From: Actinomadura mexicana
Lineage (GTDB): Bacteria; Actinomycetota; Actinomycetes; Streptosporangiales; Streptosporangiaceae
Assembly: GCF_900188105.1 (NCBI RefSeq)
Contig: NZ_FZNP01000029.1
Coordinates: 1 to 51,982, forward strand
Reading direction: 5' to 3'
Length of the DNA stretch: 51,982 nucleotides
Part shown: positions 8,103 through 18,716 of the stretch, one piece after another
How the letters are laid out: the number at the start of each line of letters is the position of its first letter
How positions within the stretch are numbered: the first letter of the stretch is position 1
Translations under genes and position numbers: made by a program
Notes under the pieces: model-generated
What the model saw: the letters and a program-made list of their open reading frames with translations, nothing else
What the model was told of the DNA's origin: nothing
Databases searched by the model: none

Positions 8103-9365
8103 ATGGCACCTGGCGCATCTGAGCTACGTCGCCGTCGCGTGACCCTGCCTCCCGCCAGAGGCAGGGCGCTGCGGTTGGTCGCTCTCACCTCCGGCGTCGC
8201 CATCGGCATGAGCGTGCTGGTGCCGGGCGCGTCCGCCCGTCCGTCCGACCCTCCCGGCCCTAACGCGAAGGACGTCGAACGCAGCGAACGCGACGTCAGG
8301 GAGCGAGCGGCCGAGGTCGGGCGGACGAAGGCCATGCTCGCCCAGGCGGACGGCGAACTCGACAGGCTCGCCATCGCCGCAGAGGCCGCCGTGGAGCGCT
8401 ACAACGGCGAACTGGTGCAACTGCGGCACGCGCAAGAGGCGTACAGGGACATCCAGGGGAGGCTTGCCGAAGCGAATCGGAGAGTGGAGGAGGCCAGAGC
8501 CGAACTGGCGTCCTTCGCCGCGCAGGTCTACCAGGACAACACCGGTTACGACCCGATGTCCGCGGCCGTCGCGGGTGAAGGCGGGCCTCAGGGCTTCATG
8601 GACCGCGCCGGCATGGTCAAGATGCTCGCCGAACGGCGAACCGCCATGTTCCGCCGCGTCGAAGCCTCCCGGACGGTCGCGGACGTGTTCCGCCGCCAGT
8701 CGAAGACCGCGCTGGACGAGCAAGGCGCAGCGACGAGGCGCGCCGATGAGGCCAAACGGCTCGCACAGGACGCCGTGGCCACCCAACAGACGGCCGTCCA
8801 GCACATTGAGGCAGACAAGCGCCGTCTAGAACGCAAGCTTGGCAAAGCCCAGGCGAGGTCTGCGGAGGTCAAGCGCGCGCGGGAACGTGCGTTGGAGAAG
8901 GCGCAGACGCGCAAGTTCCGTGAGGACTTCCCCGTTCCGAAGGAGGTGCCGCCCGAGGCGCGCGGTGCCATCGCGGTCGAGGCGGCGCTCAAGTGGCTCG
9001 GCACGCCCTACTCCTGGGGAGGAGGCGACATGGACGGGCCTACGTACGGCATTGCTCAGGGCGCCGGGACCGTCGGCTTCGACTGCTCGGGCCTGACCAT
9101 GTACGCGTGGAACAAGGCGGGGGTGCAGCTCGACCACTGGACGGGCACCCAGTGGACGTCCGGACCGCACATTCCCATCAGCAAGCTCCGTCCAGGTGAC
9201 CTTGTCTTCTTCGCGACCAATCGGTCCGATCCCGCCACGATCCACCACGTCGGGCTCTACCTCAGCAACGGCCGCATGGTGGAAGCGCCCTACACCGGCG
9301 CACAGGTACGCATCGCGAGCATCCACCGGCACGATCTTGCCGGTGCCACGCGGCCCGCAGGCTGA
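8103..9365 (+). CDS. Secreted NlpC/P60 peptidoglycan hydrolase with coiled coil
   Basis: About 420 residues with the architecture of RipA-like cell-wall endopeptidases. A signal sequence or anchor near the N-terminus (LRLVALTSGVAIGMSVLVPGASA) is followed by a long charged coiled coil (about residues 50-280) and a C-terminal NlpC/P60 domain. The catalytic cysteine is in VGFDCSGLTMYAW and the catalytic histidine in TIHHVGLYLSNG. The ATG at 8103 is chosen over GTG 8097 because GGAGG at 8090-8094 then has an 8-base spacing. It should cleave D-Glu/meso-Dpm type stem-peptide bonds outside the membrane, the coiled coil restraining or targeting it. A perfect terminator hairpin follows. Confidence 0.9.
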   Translation: MAPGASELRRRRVTLPPARGRALRLVALTSGVAIGMSVLVPGASARPSDPPGPNAKDVERSERDVRERAAEVGRTKAMLAQADGELDRLAIAAEAAVERYNGELVQLRHAQEAYRDIQGRLAEANRRVEEARAELASFAAQVYQDNTGYDPMSAAVAGEGGPQGFMDRAGMVKMLAERRTAMFRRVEASRTVADVFRRQSKTALDEQGAATRRADEAKRLAQDAVATQQTAVQHIEADKRRLERKLGKAQARSAEVKRARERALEKAQTRKFREDFPVPKEVPPEARGAIAVEAALKWLGTPYSWGGGDMDGPTYGIAQGAGTVGFDCSGLTMYAWNKAGVQLDHWTGTQWTSGPHIPISKLRPGDLVFFATNRSDPATIHHVGLYLSNGRMVEAPYTGAQVRIASIHRHDLAGATRPAG

Positions 9366-9383
9366 AGGAAGCCCCCGAAGAAT

Positions 9384-9424
9384 GCGAGAACCCTTCTGTA
9401 GAAGTCCTACAGAAGGGTTCTCGC
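9384..9424. terminator. Perfect 18-base-pair bidirectional terminator hairpin
   Basis: Arms 9384-9401 and 9407-9424 are exact reverse complements (GCGAGAACCCTTCTGTAG and its partner) with a 5-base loop. It lies between the convergent P60 hydrolase and ppa genes and would stop both transcripts. Confidence 0.85.
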
Positions 9425-9505
9425 GAGCGTCGCGTGGGCGGGGGAGCGGGTCGGCGCCGTCTGCGACTCCGCACGGCCCGGCCGGCCGCACGGGCCGGGA
9501 ACGGT

Positions 9506-9997
9506 TCAGTGGCCGCCCTGGTCGGAGGCGCGCTTGAAGGAACGCTCGATCTCCTGCTCGGCCTCCACGCGTCCCACCCAGCTGGCGCCTTCGACGGACT
9601 TGCCGGGCTCCAGGTCTTTGTAGACCTCGAAGAAGTGCTGGATCTCCAGCCGGTCGAACTCGGCGACGTGGTGGATGTCGCGCAGGTGCTCCATGCGGGG
9701 GTCCGTGGCGGGGACGCACAGGACCTTGTCGTCGCCGCCGGCCTCGTCGGTCATGCGGAACATGCCCACGGCGCGGCAGCGGATGAGGCAACCGGGGAAC
9801 GTCGGCTCCTGGAGCAGAACCAGGGCGTCCAGGGGGTCGCCGTCCTCGCCGAGGGTGTCCTCGACGAACCCGTAGTCGGCCGGATACTGCGTGGAGGTGA
9901 AGAGCATGCGGTCGAGCCGGATGCGGCCGCTCTCGTGGTCCACCTCGTACTTGTTCCGCTGGCCCTTCGGGATCTCGATCGTGACGTCGAAATTCAA
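9506..9997 (-). CDS. ppa: Inorganic pyrophosphatase
   Basis: A 163-residue family I soluble pyrophosphatase, which hydrolyses PPi to two phosphates and pulls biosynthetic reactions forward. Visible signatures: IPKGQRNKYEVD at the N-terminus, DRMLFTSTQYPADYGFVEDT, the metal-binding DGDPLDALVL, and the late HFFEVYKDLEPGKSVEG with the substrate lysine region. Length is normal for the bacterial enzyme. The start codon is TTG, supported by GGAGG five bases upstream on the minus strand. It is cytoplasmic, with magnesium as cofactor. It is divergent from dacB, as in many actinobacteria. Confidence 0.96.
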   Translation of the reverse strand: MNFDVTIEIPKGQRNKYEVDHESGRIRLDRMLFTSTQYPADYGFVEDTLGEDGDPLDALVLLQEPTFPGCLIRCRAVGMFRMTDEAGGDDKVLCVPATDPRMEHLRDIHHVAEFDRLEIQHFFEVYKDLEPGKSVEGASWVGRVEAEQEIERSFKRASDQGGH

Positions 9998-10104
9998 GAT
10001 GTCCTCCGCTCCCTGCGCGCTCGCAGTGAATAGTCTTTCGGGAGCCTGTGGGCGAGGCCGGCACCACAGGTGAGTGTTCCCCTGTATAAGGATGTCGCAC
10101 GTTG

Positions 10105-11535
10105 GTGAGTGCTGAGTGGGAGAGGGGCGGTCGCGTGCCTGGACGGGGCCGGGCCCTCGCAGTCCTGTCGCTGTGCCTCCTTAACGTTTTCGCCGTCGCC
10201 GCGGGCCTGGCAGTGGTGAAGCTCACACCCGACCGCCGCCTGTCGCCGCAACCGCCCAGCGTGGCGGCGCGCGACCTGGTGCGGATCGCACCCTCGGCCG
10301 CGGCGATCCCCGCCGCCGAGCCCGGGTCCGGCCGTCCGCCCGACCCGTCCGCCCTGGCGGGGCGGCTCTCCGCACTGATCGGCGGACCGCAGGCGAAGAT
10401 CAACGCGGTGGTCGTCGACGCGGAGACCCGGCGGCCGCTGTACGAGCTGCGTGCCGGGCAGCCCGCCACCCCGGCCTCGACGACGAAGCTGGCGACGTCG
10501 GTGGCGGCGCTGGCCTCGGCCGGCCCGGCCCACCGGATCACCACCCGGGTCGTGCGGGGCACAGGCGACGGGATCATTCTGGTCGGAGGCGGGGATCCTA
10601 CCCTGACGGCGCTTCCGTCGCGTCCGGGGGCCGGCCACCCGCCCTATGCGTCGCTTGCCGACTTGGCCCGCCAGACGGCCGCGGCCTTGAAGGCTTCTGG
10701 TGCGAGCCAGGTGCGCGTGGACTACGACGTGTCCGCTTATCAGGGGCCTCGTAAGGCCGCCAGCTGGAAACCCAACTATCTGCCCGACGGCGAGCTGGCG
10801 CCAGTCAGCGCCTTGACCGTCGACGAGGGACGTGTGGCGCCATCCGACCCGTCCAGGAAGACACGGGTTTCGGACCCGCCATCTGCCGCGACGAGGCAGT
10901 TCGCGCGTCTGCTGTCCAAGAACGGGGTCACGGCCAAGGCCGGGCGTTCGACGGTCGCGCAGAAGGAGGCCGTGCAACTCGGTGCCGTCCAGTCGCCGCC
11001 GCTGTCCGCGCTCGTTGAGCATCTGCTGACCGACAGCGACAACGACGTGGCCGAGGCGGTGGCACGCCAGGTCGCCATCAAGCTGGGGCGTCCCGCGACC
11101 TTCGCGGACGCCGCGCAGGCCGTCCGGCAGGTTCTCGCTGGGCTGGGCGTGGCCGAGGGTGTCTCGGTCAACGACGGCAGCGGGTTGTCGCCTCTCAACC
11201 GCATCTCGCCTATCGCGCTTGCCCGGATCGTCTCGCTCGCCGCAGGCGGGGACCATCCGAACCTCCGCCCGGTCATCAGCGGCCTTCCGATCGCGGGGTT
11301 CTCCGGAACCTTGAGCCCGCCCCGCTACACCGTGGCGGCCAGCCAGGCCGGCGCGGGGACGGTGCGCGCCAAGACCGGCACCCTGGCGGGAGTCAGCACC
11401 CTGGCCGGACTCGCCTACGACGCGGACGGGCGTCTGCTCGCCTTCGCGTTCATGGCCGGGGACGGCAAGGGGCCGGTCGACCCCGGCAAACTCGACCAGC
11501 TCGCCGCAGCCGTGGCCACCTGCGGATGCGGCTGA
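10105..11535 (+). CDS. dacB: D-alanyl-D-alanine carboxypeptidase, PBP4 (S13) family
   Basis: About 476 residues. An N-terminal membrane segment (VLSLCLLNVFAVAAGLAVV) exports or anchors it. The three active-site motifs of penicillin-binding proteins are present: S-T-T-K near residue 125, S-D-N in LTDSDNDVAEAV, and K-T-G in AKTGTLAGVSTL. S13 enzymes remove the terminal D-alanine or cut cross-bridges of peptidoglycan in the wall. TTG 10102 is in frame but the adjacent GTG 10105 is the likelier start. A TATAAG hexamer at 10085-10090 could be the -10 box, giving a very short leader. It is divergent from ppa. Confidence 0.93.
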   Translation: MSAEWERGGRVPGRGRALAVLSLCLLNVFAVAAGLAVVKLTPDRRLSPQPPSVAARDLVRIAPSAAAIPAAEPGSGRPPDPSALAGRLSALIGGPQAKINAVVVDAETRRPLYELRAGQPATPASTTKLATSVAALASAGPAHRITTRVVRGTGDGIILVGGGDPTLTALPSRPGAGHPPYASLADLARQTAAALKASGASQVRVDYDVSAYQGPRKAASWKPNYLPDGELAPVSALTVDEGRVAPSDPSRKTRVSDPPSAATRQFARLLSKNGVTAKAGRSTVAQKEAVQLGAVQSPPLSALVEHLLTDSDNDVAEAVARQVAIKLGRPATFADAAQAVRQVLAGLGVAEGVSVNDGSGLSPLNRISPIALARIVSLAAGGDHPNLRPVISGLPIAGFSGTLSPPRYTVAASQAGAGTVRAKTGTLAGVSTLAGLAYDADGRLLAFAFMAGDGKGPVDPGKLDQLAAAVATCGCG

Positions 11536-11540
11536 TCTGA

Positions 11541-11580
11541 GGCCGCACACCCGAGCCGCGGCGCGGGTGTGGGGGCGGCC
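11541..11580 (+). terminator. Stem-loop after dacB
   Basis: CACACCCG (11546-11553) pairs with CGGGTGTG (11564-11571), and GGCCG/CGGCC extend the base of the stem with a bulge. It starts just after the dacB stop codon, so it is a probable intrinsic terminator. Confidence 0.5.
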
Positions 11581-11600
11581 GTACGGGAGATAACCAGAAC

Positions 11601-11619
11601 GGTTGTTCGTTGAACGACC
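11601..11619. promoter_or_regulatory. Palindrome upstream of the DUF2342 gene
   Basis: GGTTGTTC-GTT-GAACGACC has 8-base arms with one G-T mismatch and lies about 45 bases before the ATG at 11664. Its position and symmetry fit an operator, but the binding protein is unknown. Confidence 0.35.
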
Positions 11620-11663
11620 ATCTAGGGCGCTCCGGCGCCGCGTTCCGAACGTACGGTGGTGAC

Positions 11664-12785
11664 ATGAGCGCCTCAATGATCGACTGGAACCTGGCGGTCC
11701 AGGCCGGCACCCGGCTCGTCAGGCCGGGGCCGCAGGTCACGCATGCCGAGGCCCGTGAGGTCGTGCAGGAGCTGCGCGCCCTGTCGAAGATCGCCCATGG
11801 GCACGTGCGGGACTTCACCGGCATGGCGTCCGAGCTCGACCCGGACCCGGCGACGATCGTGGACAGGCCCGGCTGGATCCGTGCCAACGTGGACGGTTTC
11901 CGGGTTGTGCTGGAGCCGCTCATGGAGCAGATGTCGGAGAAGGGCAACGGCGGCCCCCTCGGCGGGGCGGGCAACGTCGTCGTCCAGGCGGTCGGTTCCC
12001 GCGTCACCGGCATGCAGGTGGGCGCGATCCTGGCGTACATGGCGAGCCGGGTTCTGGGCCAGTACGAGCTGTTCCTGCCGCCTGACCCGTCCGGACGTGC
12101 GCCGACGGGGCGGCTGACTCTGGTCGCGCCCAACATCGTCCATGTGGAGCAGGAGCTCGGTGTGGAGTCGCGCGACTTCCGCCTCTGGGTCTGCTTGCAC
12201 GAGGAGACGCACCGCGCCCAGTTCACCGGCGTCCCATGGCTGCGCGAGTACGTCCAGGACCAGATGACCAAGTTCCTCCTCGCGTCCGACCTCGATCCCG
12301 GCATGATGCTGGACCGCATCCGGGACGCGGCCGAGGCCGTCGCCGACGCCGTTCGCGGCGGCGACTCCAACCTCATCGACGCGATCCAGACGCCGGAGCA
12401 GCGGGAGATCCTCGACCGCCTCACCGCCGTGATGACGCTGGTCGAAGGGCACGGCGACTACGTCATGGACGCGGTGGGCCCCGAGGTCGTGCCGTCCGTC
12501 CAGCAGATCCGGTCGCGTTTCCAGGGGCGGCGCTCGGGCGGTTCCAAGCTCGACAAGACGATCCGGCGCCTGCTCGGCATCGACCTGAAGATGAAGCAGT
12601 ACGCGGAAGGGTCGCGGTTCGTGCGGAGGGTCGTCACCGAGGTCGGCATGAGCGGCTTCAACCAGGTCTGGCAGTCGCCGGAGACGCTCCCGACCCACGA
12701 CGAGATCAAGGAGCCCACCTTGTGGATGAGCAGGGTCGTCGGCGCGCGCGCCATTGACGCCCCGCCGGAGGCGAACGAGGCCTGA
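11664..12785 (+). CDS. DUF2342 zinc-metalloprotease-like protein
   Basis: About 373 residues of the actinobacterial DUF2342 family, often labelled 'coenzyme F420 biosynthesis-associated' or 'zinc-dependent metalloprotease' in annotations. The only catalytic-looking motif is HEETHRAQF, an HExxH variant, in a helix following VCL. Family members are mostly alpha-helical; a membrane segment is not obvious. The open frame reaches back to 11610, but the ATG at 11664 starts the conserved MSASMIDWNLAVQAGTRLV segment and has GGTGGTG before it. tilS and hpt follow, a conserved actinobacterial neighbourhood. The link to F420 rests on phylogenetic co-occurrence, not on biochemistry, and I see no F420 gene here. 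Confidence 0.85.
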   Translation: MSASMIDWNLAVQAGTRLVRPGPQVTHAEAREVVQELRALSKIAHGHVRDFTGMASELDPDPATIVDRPGWIRANVDGFRVVLEPLMEQMSEKGNGGPLGGAGNVVVQAVGSRVTGMQVGAILAYMASRVLGQYELFLPPDPSGRAPTGRLTLVAPNIVHVEQELGVESRDFRLWVCLHEETHRAQFTGVPWLREYVQDQMTKFLLASDLDPGMMLDRIRDAAEAVADAVRGGDSNLIDAIQTPEQREILDRLTAVMTLVEGHGDYVMDAVGPEVVPSVQQIRSRFQGRRSGGSKLDKTIRRLLGIDLKMKQYAEGSRFVRRVVTEVGMSGFNQVWQSPETLPTHDEIKEPTLWMSRVVGARAIDAPPEANEA

Positions 12786-12865
12786 CCCACAGTGCGGCCC
12801 CTACAGGGCGCTTGAGGCCGTACCCGCCTTGGGCGTGCGGCGCCGTGTGATGGTAGACGTTTGCC

Positions 12866-13861
12866 ATGGGCCCTGATCCGGCTGTGGCGGCGGTACGTCT
12901 TGCGGTGCGCAGGGTGCTCGCCGACCTGCCCGAGGGGGCGATGGCGGTGGCCGCGTGCAGCGGGGGAGCCGATTCGCTGGCGCTCGCCGGGGCGTTGGCT
13001 TTCGAAGCGCCCAGGGCCGGCCGTCCGGCCGGAGGCATCACCATCGACCATGGACTGCAGGACGGCTCGGACAAGCGCGCCGAGGCGGTGGTCCGAACCA
13101 TGGTCGGCCTTGGTCTCGACCCAGCGGGATCTATCGCGGTCACTGTCGACGGACCCGGCGGCCCAGAGAACGCGGCCCGCGACGCCCGATACGCAGCCCT
13201 CGACGGTGCCGCCCATCGATCGGGCGCCACAGCCGTCCTGCTTGGTCACACGCAAGACGACCAGGCCGAAACCGTCCTGCTTGGGCTGGCGCGTGGTTCC
13301 GGGGCCCGCTCGTTGGCCGGCATGCCCGCCAGATTCAGGCGCTCCAACGTCTTGTACCTGAGGCCGTTGCTTGAGCTTGATCGCGCCACTACGCGCCGCG
13401 CCTGCAAGGCCATGGGGCTGGACCCTTGGGACGACCCCCACAACATCGACTCCGCCTACGCGCGCGTACGCGTCCGGCACGAAGCCCTCCCCGCCTTGGA
13501 GAAGGCGCTCGGACCCGGGGTGGCCGAAGCGCTGGCACGGACGGCCAGGATGCTGCGCGACGACGCCGACGCCCTCGACGAGATGGCTGCCCGCGCCTAC
13601 TCGGATCTGGAGACCTCCGAAGACGGCTACAACGCGGCCGTCCGCCTGGAAGGGCTCGAAGGGCTGCCCAGAGCCGTCCGTACGAGGGTCCTGCGGATGG
13701 CGGCGGTCAGGGCCGGCAGCCCACCGGGTACGCTCGCGGCGGTCCATATCGATGCAGTGGATCGGCTGGTCACGGCCTGGCACGGCCAGCGGCACGTGGA
13801 TCTGCCCGGGGGGCTGCGCGCCTTCCGGAGGTCTGGGAAGCTGCTGTTCGGCCCGGTTTGA
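12866..13861 (+). CDS. tilS: tRNA(Ile)-lysidine synthase
   Basis: A 331-residue ATP-pyrophosphatase that attaches lysine to C34 of the CAU-anticodon isoleucine tRNA, changing both its codon reading and its aminoacylation. The P-loop SGGADS is at residues 32-37, followed by the paired IDHGLQDGSD and GHTQDDQAETVLLGLARGSG motifs and the RPLLELDRATTRRACKAMGLDPWDDPHN segment typical of TilS. It is shorter than the E. coli enzyme because the C-terminal domains are reduced, as usual in actinobacteria. A TTGGGC box at 12829 and GGTAGA at 12852 could form its own promoter. hpt follows, as in many bacteria. Confidence 0.95.
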   Translation: MGPDPAVAAVRLAVRRVLADLPEGAMAVAACSGGADSLALAGALAFEAPRAGRPAGGITIDHGLQDGSDKRAEAVVRTMVGLGLDPAGSIAVTVDGPGGPENAARDARYAALDGAAHRSGATAVLLGHTQDDQAETVLLGLARGSGARSLAGMPARFRRSNVLYLRPLLELDRATTRRACKAMGLDPWDDPHNIDSAYARVRVRHEALPALEKALGPGVAEALARTARMLRDDADALDEMAARAYSDLETSEDGYNAAVRLEGLEGLPRAVRTRVLRMAAVRAGSPPGTLAAVHIDAVDRLVTAWHGQRHVDLPGGLRAFRRSGKLLFGPV

Positions 13862-13984
13862 CGTCGCGGCGTGTGCGGATCGTCACGTGTCGCGTCCGCC
13901 GCGCACGGCCCGAACGGCGCGCGGCGGTGTCCGTCCGACGTCCGTCCCACCGGACGGGCGAGGTCTGAGCTATGAGGTGGGGTT

Positions 13985-14548
13985 GTGGACGAGAAGGACC
14001 TGGGCAAAGACCTGGCGAAGGTGCTGATCCCCGAGGACGACCTGCAAGCGAAGGTGCGCGAGCTCGCCGGGCAGATCGACGCCGACTACGCGGGCAGGGA
14101 CCTGCTGCTCGTCGGGGTCCTCAAGGGCGCCGTCATGATCATGGCGGACCTGGCGCGGTCGCTGCACTCGCCCGCCTCCATGGACTGGATGGCCGTGTCG
14201 TCCTACGGCTCGGGCACCAAGTCGTCCGGCGTCGTCCGCATTCTGAAGGACCTCGACACCGACATCCTCGACCGGCACGTCCTGATCGTGGAGGACATCG
14301 TCGACTCGGGCCTGACGCTGTCGTGGCTGGTGAGCAACCTGCTCTCCCGCAACCCGGCCTCACTGGAGATCTGCGCGCTGCTGCGCAAGCCGGACGCCGT
14401 GAAGACCGAGATCGACGTGAAGTACATCGGCTTCGACATCCCCAACGAGTTCGTCATCGGCTACGGGCTCGACTATGCGGAGCGTTACCGGAACCTGCCC
14501 TTCGTCGGGACCCTGGCCCCGCACGTGTACGGCGGGGACGGATCCTGA
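13985..14548 (+). CDS. hpt: Hypoxanthine phosphoribosyltransferase
   Basis: A 187-residue purine salvage enzyme that joins hypoxanthine or guanine to PRPP, making IMP or GMP. The PRPP-binding loop is clear as VLIVEDIVDSGLTL, preceded by LLLVGVLKGAVMIMADL and the flexible-loop serine-tyrosine pair in MAVSSYGSGTKSSG. The late KYIGFDIPNEFVIGYGLDY motif binds the base. The start is GTG, with GAGGTGGGG just upstream. The gene lies between tilS and ftsH, a very common bacterial order. Confidence 0.96.
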   Translation: MDEKDLGKDLAKVLIPEDDLQAKVRELAGQIDADYAGRDLLLVGVLKGAVMIMADLARSLHSPASMDWMAVSSYGSGTKSSGVVRILKDLDTDILDRHVLIVEDIVDSGLTLSWLVSNLLSRNPASLEICALLRKPDAVKTEIDVKYIGFDIPNEFVIGYGLDYAERYRNLPFVGTLAPHVYGGDGS

Positions 14549-14929
14549 GCCTCCGGGAGGGGGCCGCGGGACGGCGGGGAGTGCCCGATCGCCCCGGACG
14601 TGCCCACACTGGTCGGAGGCTCATCAACACCCCCAGGGAACAAGTGACCGTGACGAATCGTTGCAAAGGTCGTTGACGGGTATTAGCAAGGGATGCGGGA
14701 GAACAGCGTCGGCTGCGGCTCCTGCGCCTGCGGTGTACCGTCGGTGTCCCGGACCTAGGGTTCGGGAAGCCATATGAGGGAAGCCGCCACGGTGGGACCG
14801 GAGCCCCGGGCGACGGGCCTTCCCGTTGGTCGCATTGTTGGTCGCAGTGGCGTCCGTCCCCTGGGACGGGCGAGGATCGCACACAGACGTTGGTCAGGAG
14901 GGACGGGCCCCTACGGGGTAACCGGATAA
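14549..14929. other. hpt-ftsH intergenic region with the ftsH promoter
   Basis: No credible gene is seen in these 381 bases. The middle section (about 14640-14700) is less GC-rich and may contain the ftsH promoter, but no -35/-10 pair is convincing. Dyad-like pieces around the repeated GTTGGTCGCA motif (about 14825-14850) are noted without a known role. Confidence 0.4.
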
Positions 14930-16933
<2,004 letters not shown>

Positions 16934-16938
16934 CGACC

Positions 16939-17571
16939 TTGGCGATCCCGTACGACGAGGCGCCGATCGAGAACGACCCGCCGGGCGAGACACTGCACGG
17001 CGGGCGTTTCGACCACGCGCGCATCGAGAAGGCCGTCCGCGAAATCCTGATCGGCATCGGGGAAGACCCGGAGCGCGACGGGTTGCGCGACACCCCCGCC
17101 AGGGTGGCGCGCGCGTACGCCGAGCAGTTCGCGGGCCTGCGCCAGCAGCCCGAGGACGCGCTGACCACGGTGTTCGACGCCGACCATGAGGAAATGGTCC
17201 TGGTGAAGGACATCGAGGTGTACTCCGTGTGCGAGCACCACCTGGTGCCCTTCCACGGGGTCGCGCACGTGGGCTACACGCCCAACAAGAAGGGTCAGAT
17301 CACCGGTCTGTCGAAGCTGGCCCGGCTGGTGGACGTGTACGCCCGGCGGCCGCAGGTGCAGGAGCGCCTCACCAGCCAGGTGGCCGACGCGATGATGAGG
17401 GTGCTGGAGCCCCGCGGCGCCATCGTGGTGATCGAGGCCGAGCATCTGTGCATGACGATGCGCGGGGTGCGGAAGCCGGGCGCGAAGACGGTGACGTCGG
17501 CGGTGCGCGGCGACTTCAGGGATCATGCCGAGACGCGTTCCGAGGCGATGAGCCTGATTCTCGGCCGCTGA
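16939..17571 (+). CDS. folE: GTP cyclohydrolase I
   Basis: A 210-residue enzyme that converts GTP to 7,8-dihydroneopterin triphosphate, the first step of folate synthesis. Zinc ligands are visible as C98 and H101 in VCEHHLVPFHG and C171 in EAEHLCMTMRG; the signatures GLSKLARLVDVYARRPQVQERLT and RDTPARVARAY are intact. The start is TTG, six bases downstream of the ftsH stop codon, so translation may depend on ftsH. Downstream is a strong hairpin, after which the remaining folate genes run as a separate overlapping cluster. Confidence 0.97.
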   Translation: MAIPYDEAPIENDPPGETLHGGRFDHARIEKAVREILIGIGEDPERDGLRDTPARVARAYAEQFAGLRQQPEDALTTVFDADHEEMVLVKDIEVYSVCEHHLVPFHGVAHVGYTPNKKGQITGLSKLARLVDVYARRPQVQERLTSQVADAMMRVLEPRGAIVVIEAEHLCMTMRGVRKPGAKTVTSAVRGDFRDHAETRSEAMSLILGR

Positions 17572-17608
17572 CAGCCCCCCGGGGCTCCCCCGACCCGCCC
17601 GAACGTCT

Positions 17609-17641
17609 GAACGGGCCTCAGCGTCAAGCTGAGGCCCGTTC
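17609..17641 (+). terminator. 14-base-pair terminator hairpin after folE
   Basis: GAACGGGCCTCAGC pairs exactly with GCTGAGGCCCGTTC around a 5-base loop, 38 bases after the folE stop codon. It separates ftsH-folE from the folP cluster. Confidence 0.8.
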
Positions 17642-17729
17642 TGCTGCTCCAGAAGAGGATGCGGCGGCCGGATGGGACGGCTGAAGCGCCGCTGCGGTGG
17701 GTCGATTCCAAGGCATAGGGTTGGGTGAC

Positions 17730-18716
17730 ATGACCAGTGCCGCCGTTCCCGGGCTGCCCGAGCCAGGGCGCTGCCTCGTCATGGGCGTGGTCAACGTGAC
17801 CCCCGACTCCTTCTCCGACGGCGGTGCCTGGTTCGACCCGGAGAAGGCGATCCGCCACGGGCTCGATCTCGTGGGCGAGGGCGCCGACATCGTGGACGTG
17901 GGCGGCGAGTCGACGCGCCCCGGCGCGCAGCGCGTCTCCCAGGAAGAGGAACTGCGCCGCGTGGTTCCCGTCATCGAGGCGCTCGTGGCCGAGCACGTTC
18001 CCGTGAGCGTCGACACCATGCGCGCCGAGGTCGCCGAGGCCGCGGTCGGCGCGGGCGCGCGGCTGGTGAACGACGTGAGCGGCGGCCTGGCCGACCCGGA
18101 CATGCCGCGCGTGGTGGCCGCCGCGGGCGTCCCCTACGTGGTGATGCACTGGCGCGGCCACAGCCATGACATGTACAACCGCGCCATCTACACGGACGTG
18201 GTCCGTGAGGTGCGCGACGAACTTCTGCACAGGGTCGACGCCGTGCTGGGGGAGGGCGTCGACCCGTCGATGATCGTGCTCGACCCTGGGCTGGGCTTCG
18301 CCAAGAACCCGGAGACGGGGCACAACTGGTCGCTGCTTGCCCATCTGGACGCGTTCACCGGTCTCGGCCACCCTGTCCTGGTGGGAGCGTCCCGCAAAGG
18401 GTTTCTGACGCGGCTCCTTGCGGAACCGGACGGTACGCGCCGTCCGTTCGGCGAATGCGATGACGCGACCGTGGCCATCACGTCTCTCGTTGCGGCCGCC
18501 GGGGCATGGTGCGTAAGGGTGCACAGGGTCCGGCCCAACGCGGACGCGGTACGAGTGGCGGCCGCGATGCACGCGGCGCGTCCGGTCGACCAGGACGGCA
18601 TTGCCCAGGACAGCGGCACCAGGAAGCGCAGCACCCAGGACAGCAGCACCCAGGACAGCAGCACCCAGAACAGCAGTACCCAGGACAGCAAAGACGACGG
18701 GAGTCCCCGCCTATGA
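17730..18716 (+). CDS. folP: Dihydropteroate synthase with low-complexity tail
   Basis: About 328 residues. The enzyme joins p-aminobenzoate to dihydropterin pyrophosphate and is the sulfonamide target. The N-terminal MGVVNVTPDSFSDGG, the IVDVGGESTRPGAQRV segment, the DTMRAEVAEAA strand and the late VGASRKGFLTRLL/HDAVRVAAAMH-like segments are normal. ATG 17730 is preferred over 17697; a TAGGGT hexamer 9 bases before it may be the -10 box. After about residue 290 the chain continues into an unusual serine/threonine/glutamine/aspartate tail made by 15-base tandem repeats. The stop overlaps the next ATG (ATGA). Confidence 0.96.
   Translation: MTSAAVPGLPEPGRCLVMGVVNVTPDSFSDGGAWFDPEKAIRHGLDLVGEGADIVDVGGESTRPGAQRVSQEEELRRVVPVIEALVAEHVPVSVDTMRAEVAEAAVGAGARLVNDVSGGLADPDMPRVVAAAGVPYVVMHWRGHSHDMYNRAIYTDVVREVRDELLHRVDAVLGEGVDPSMIVLDPGLGFAKNPETGHNWSLLAHLDAFTGLGHPVLVGASRKGFLTRLLAEPDGTRRPFGECDDATVAITSLVAAAGAWCVRVHRVRPNADAVRVAAAMHAARPVDQDGIAQDSGTRKRSTQDSSTQDSSTQNSSTQDSKDDGSPRL
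18630..18689 (+). repeat. Four 15-base tandem repeats in folP
   Basis: Units at 18630-18644, 18645-18659, 18660-18674 and 18675-18689 follow AGCACCCAGGACAGC with one base change in each of the last two. They encode S-T-Q-D/N-S repeats at the folP C-terminus. A weaker copy lies just upstream near 18603. Confidence 0.85.
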
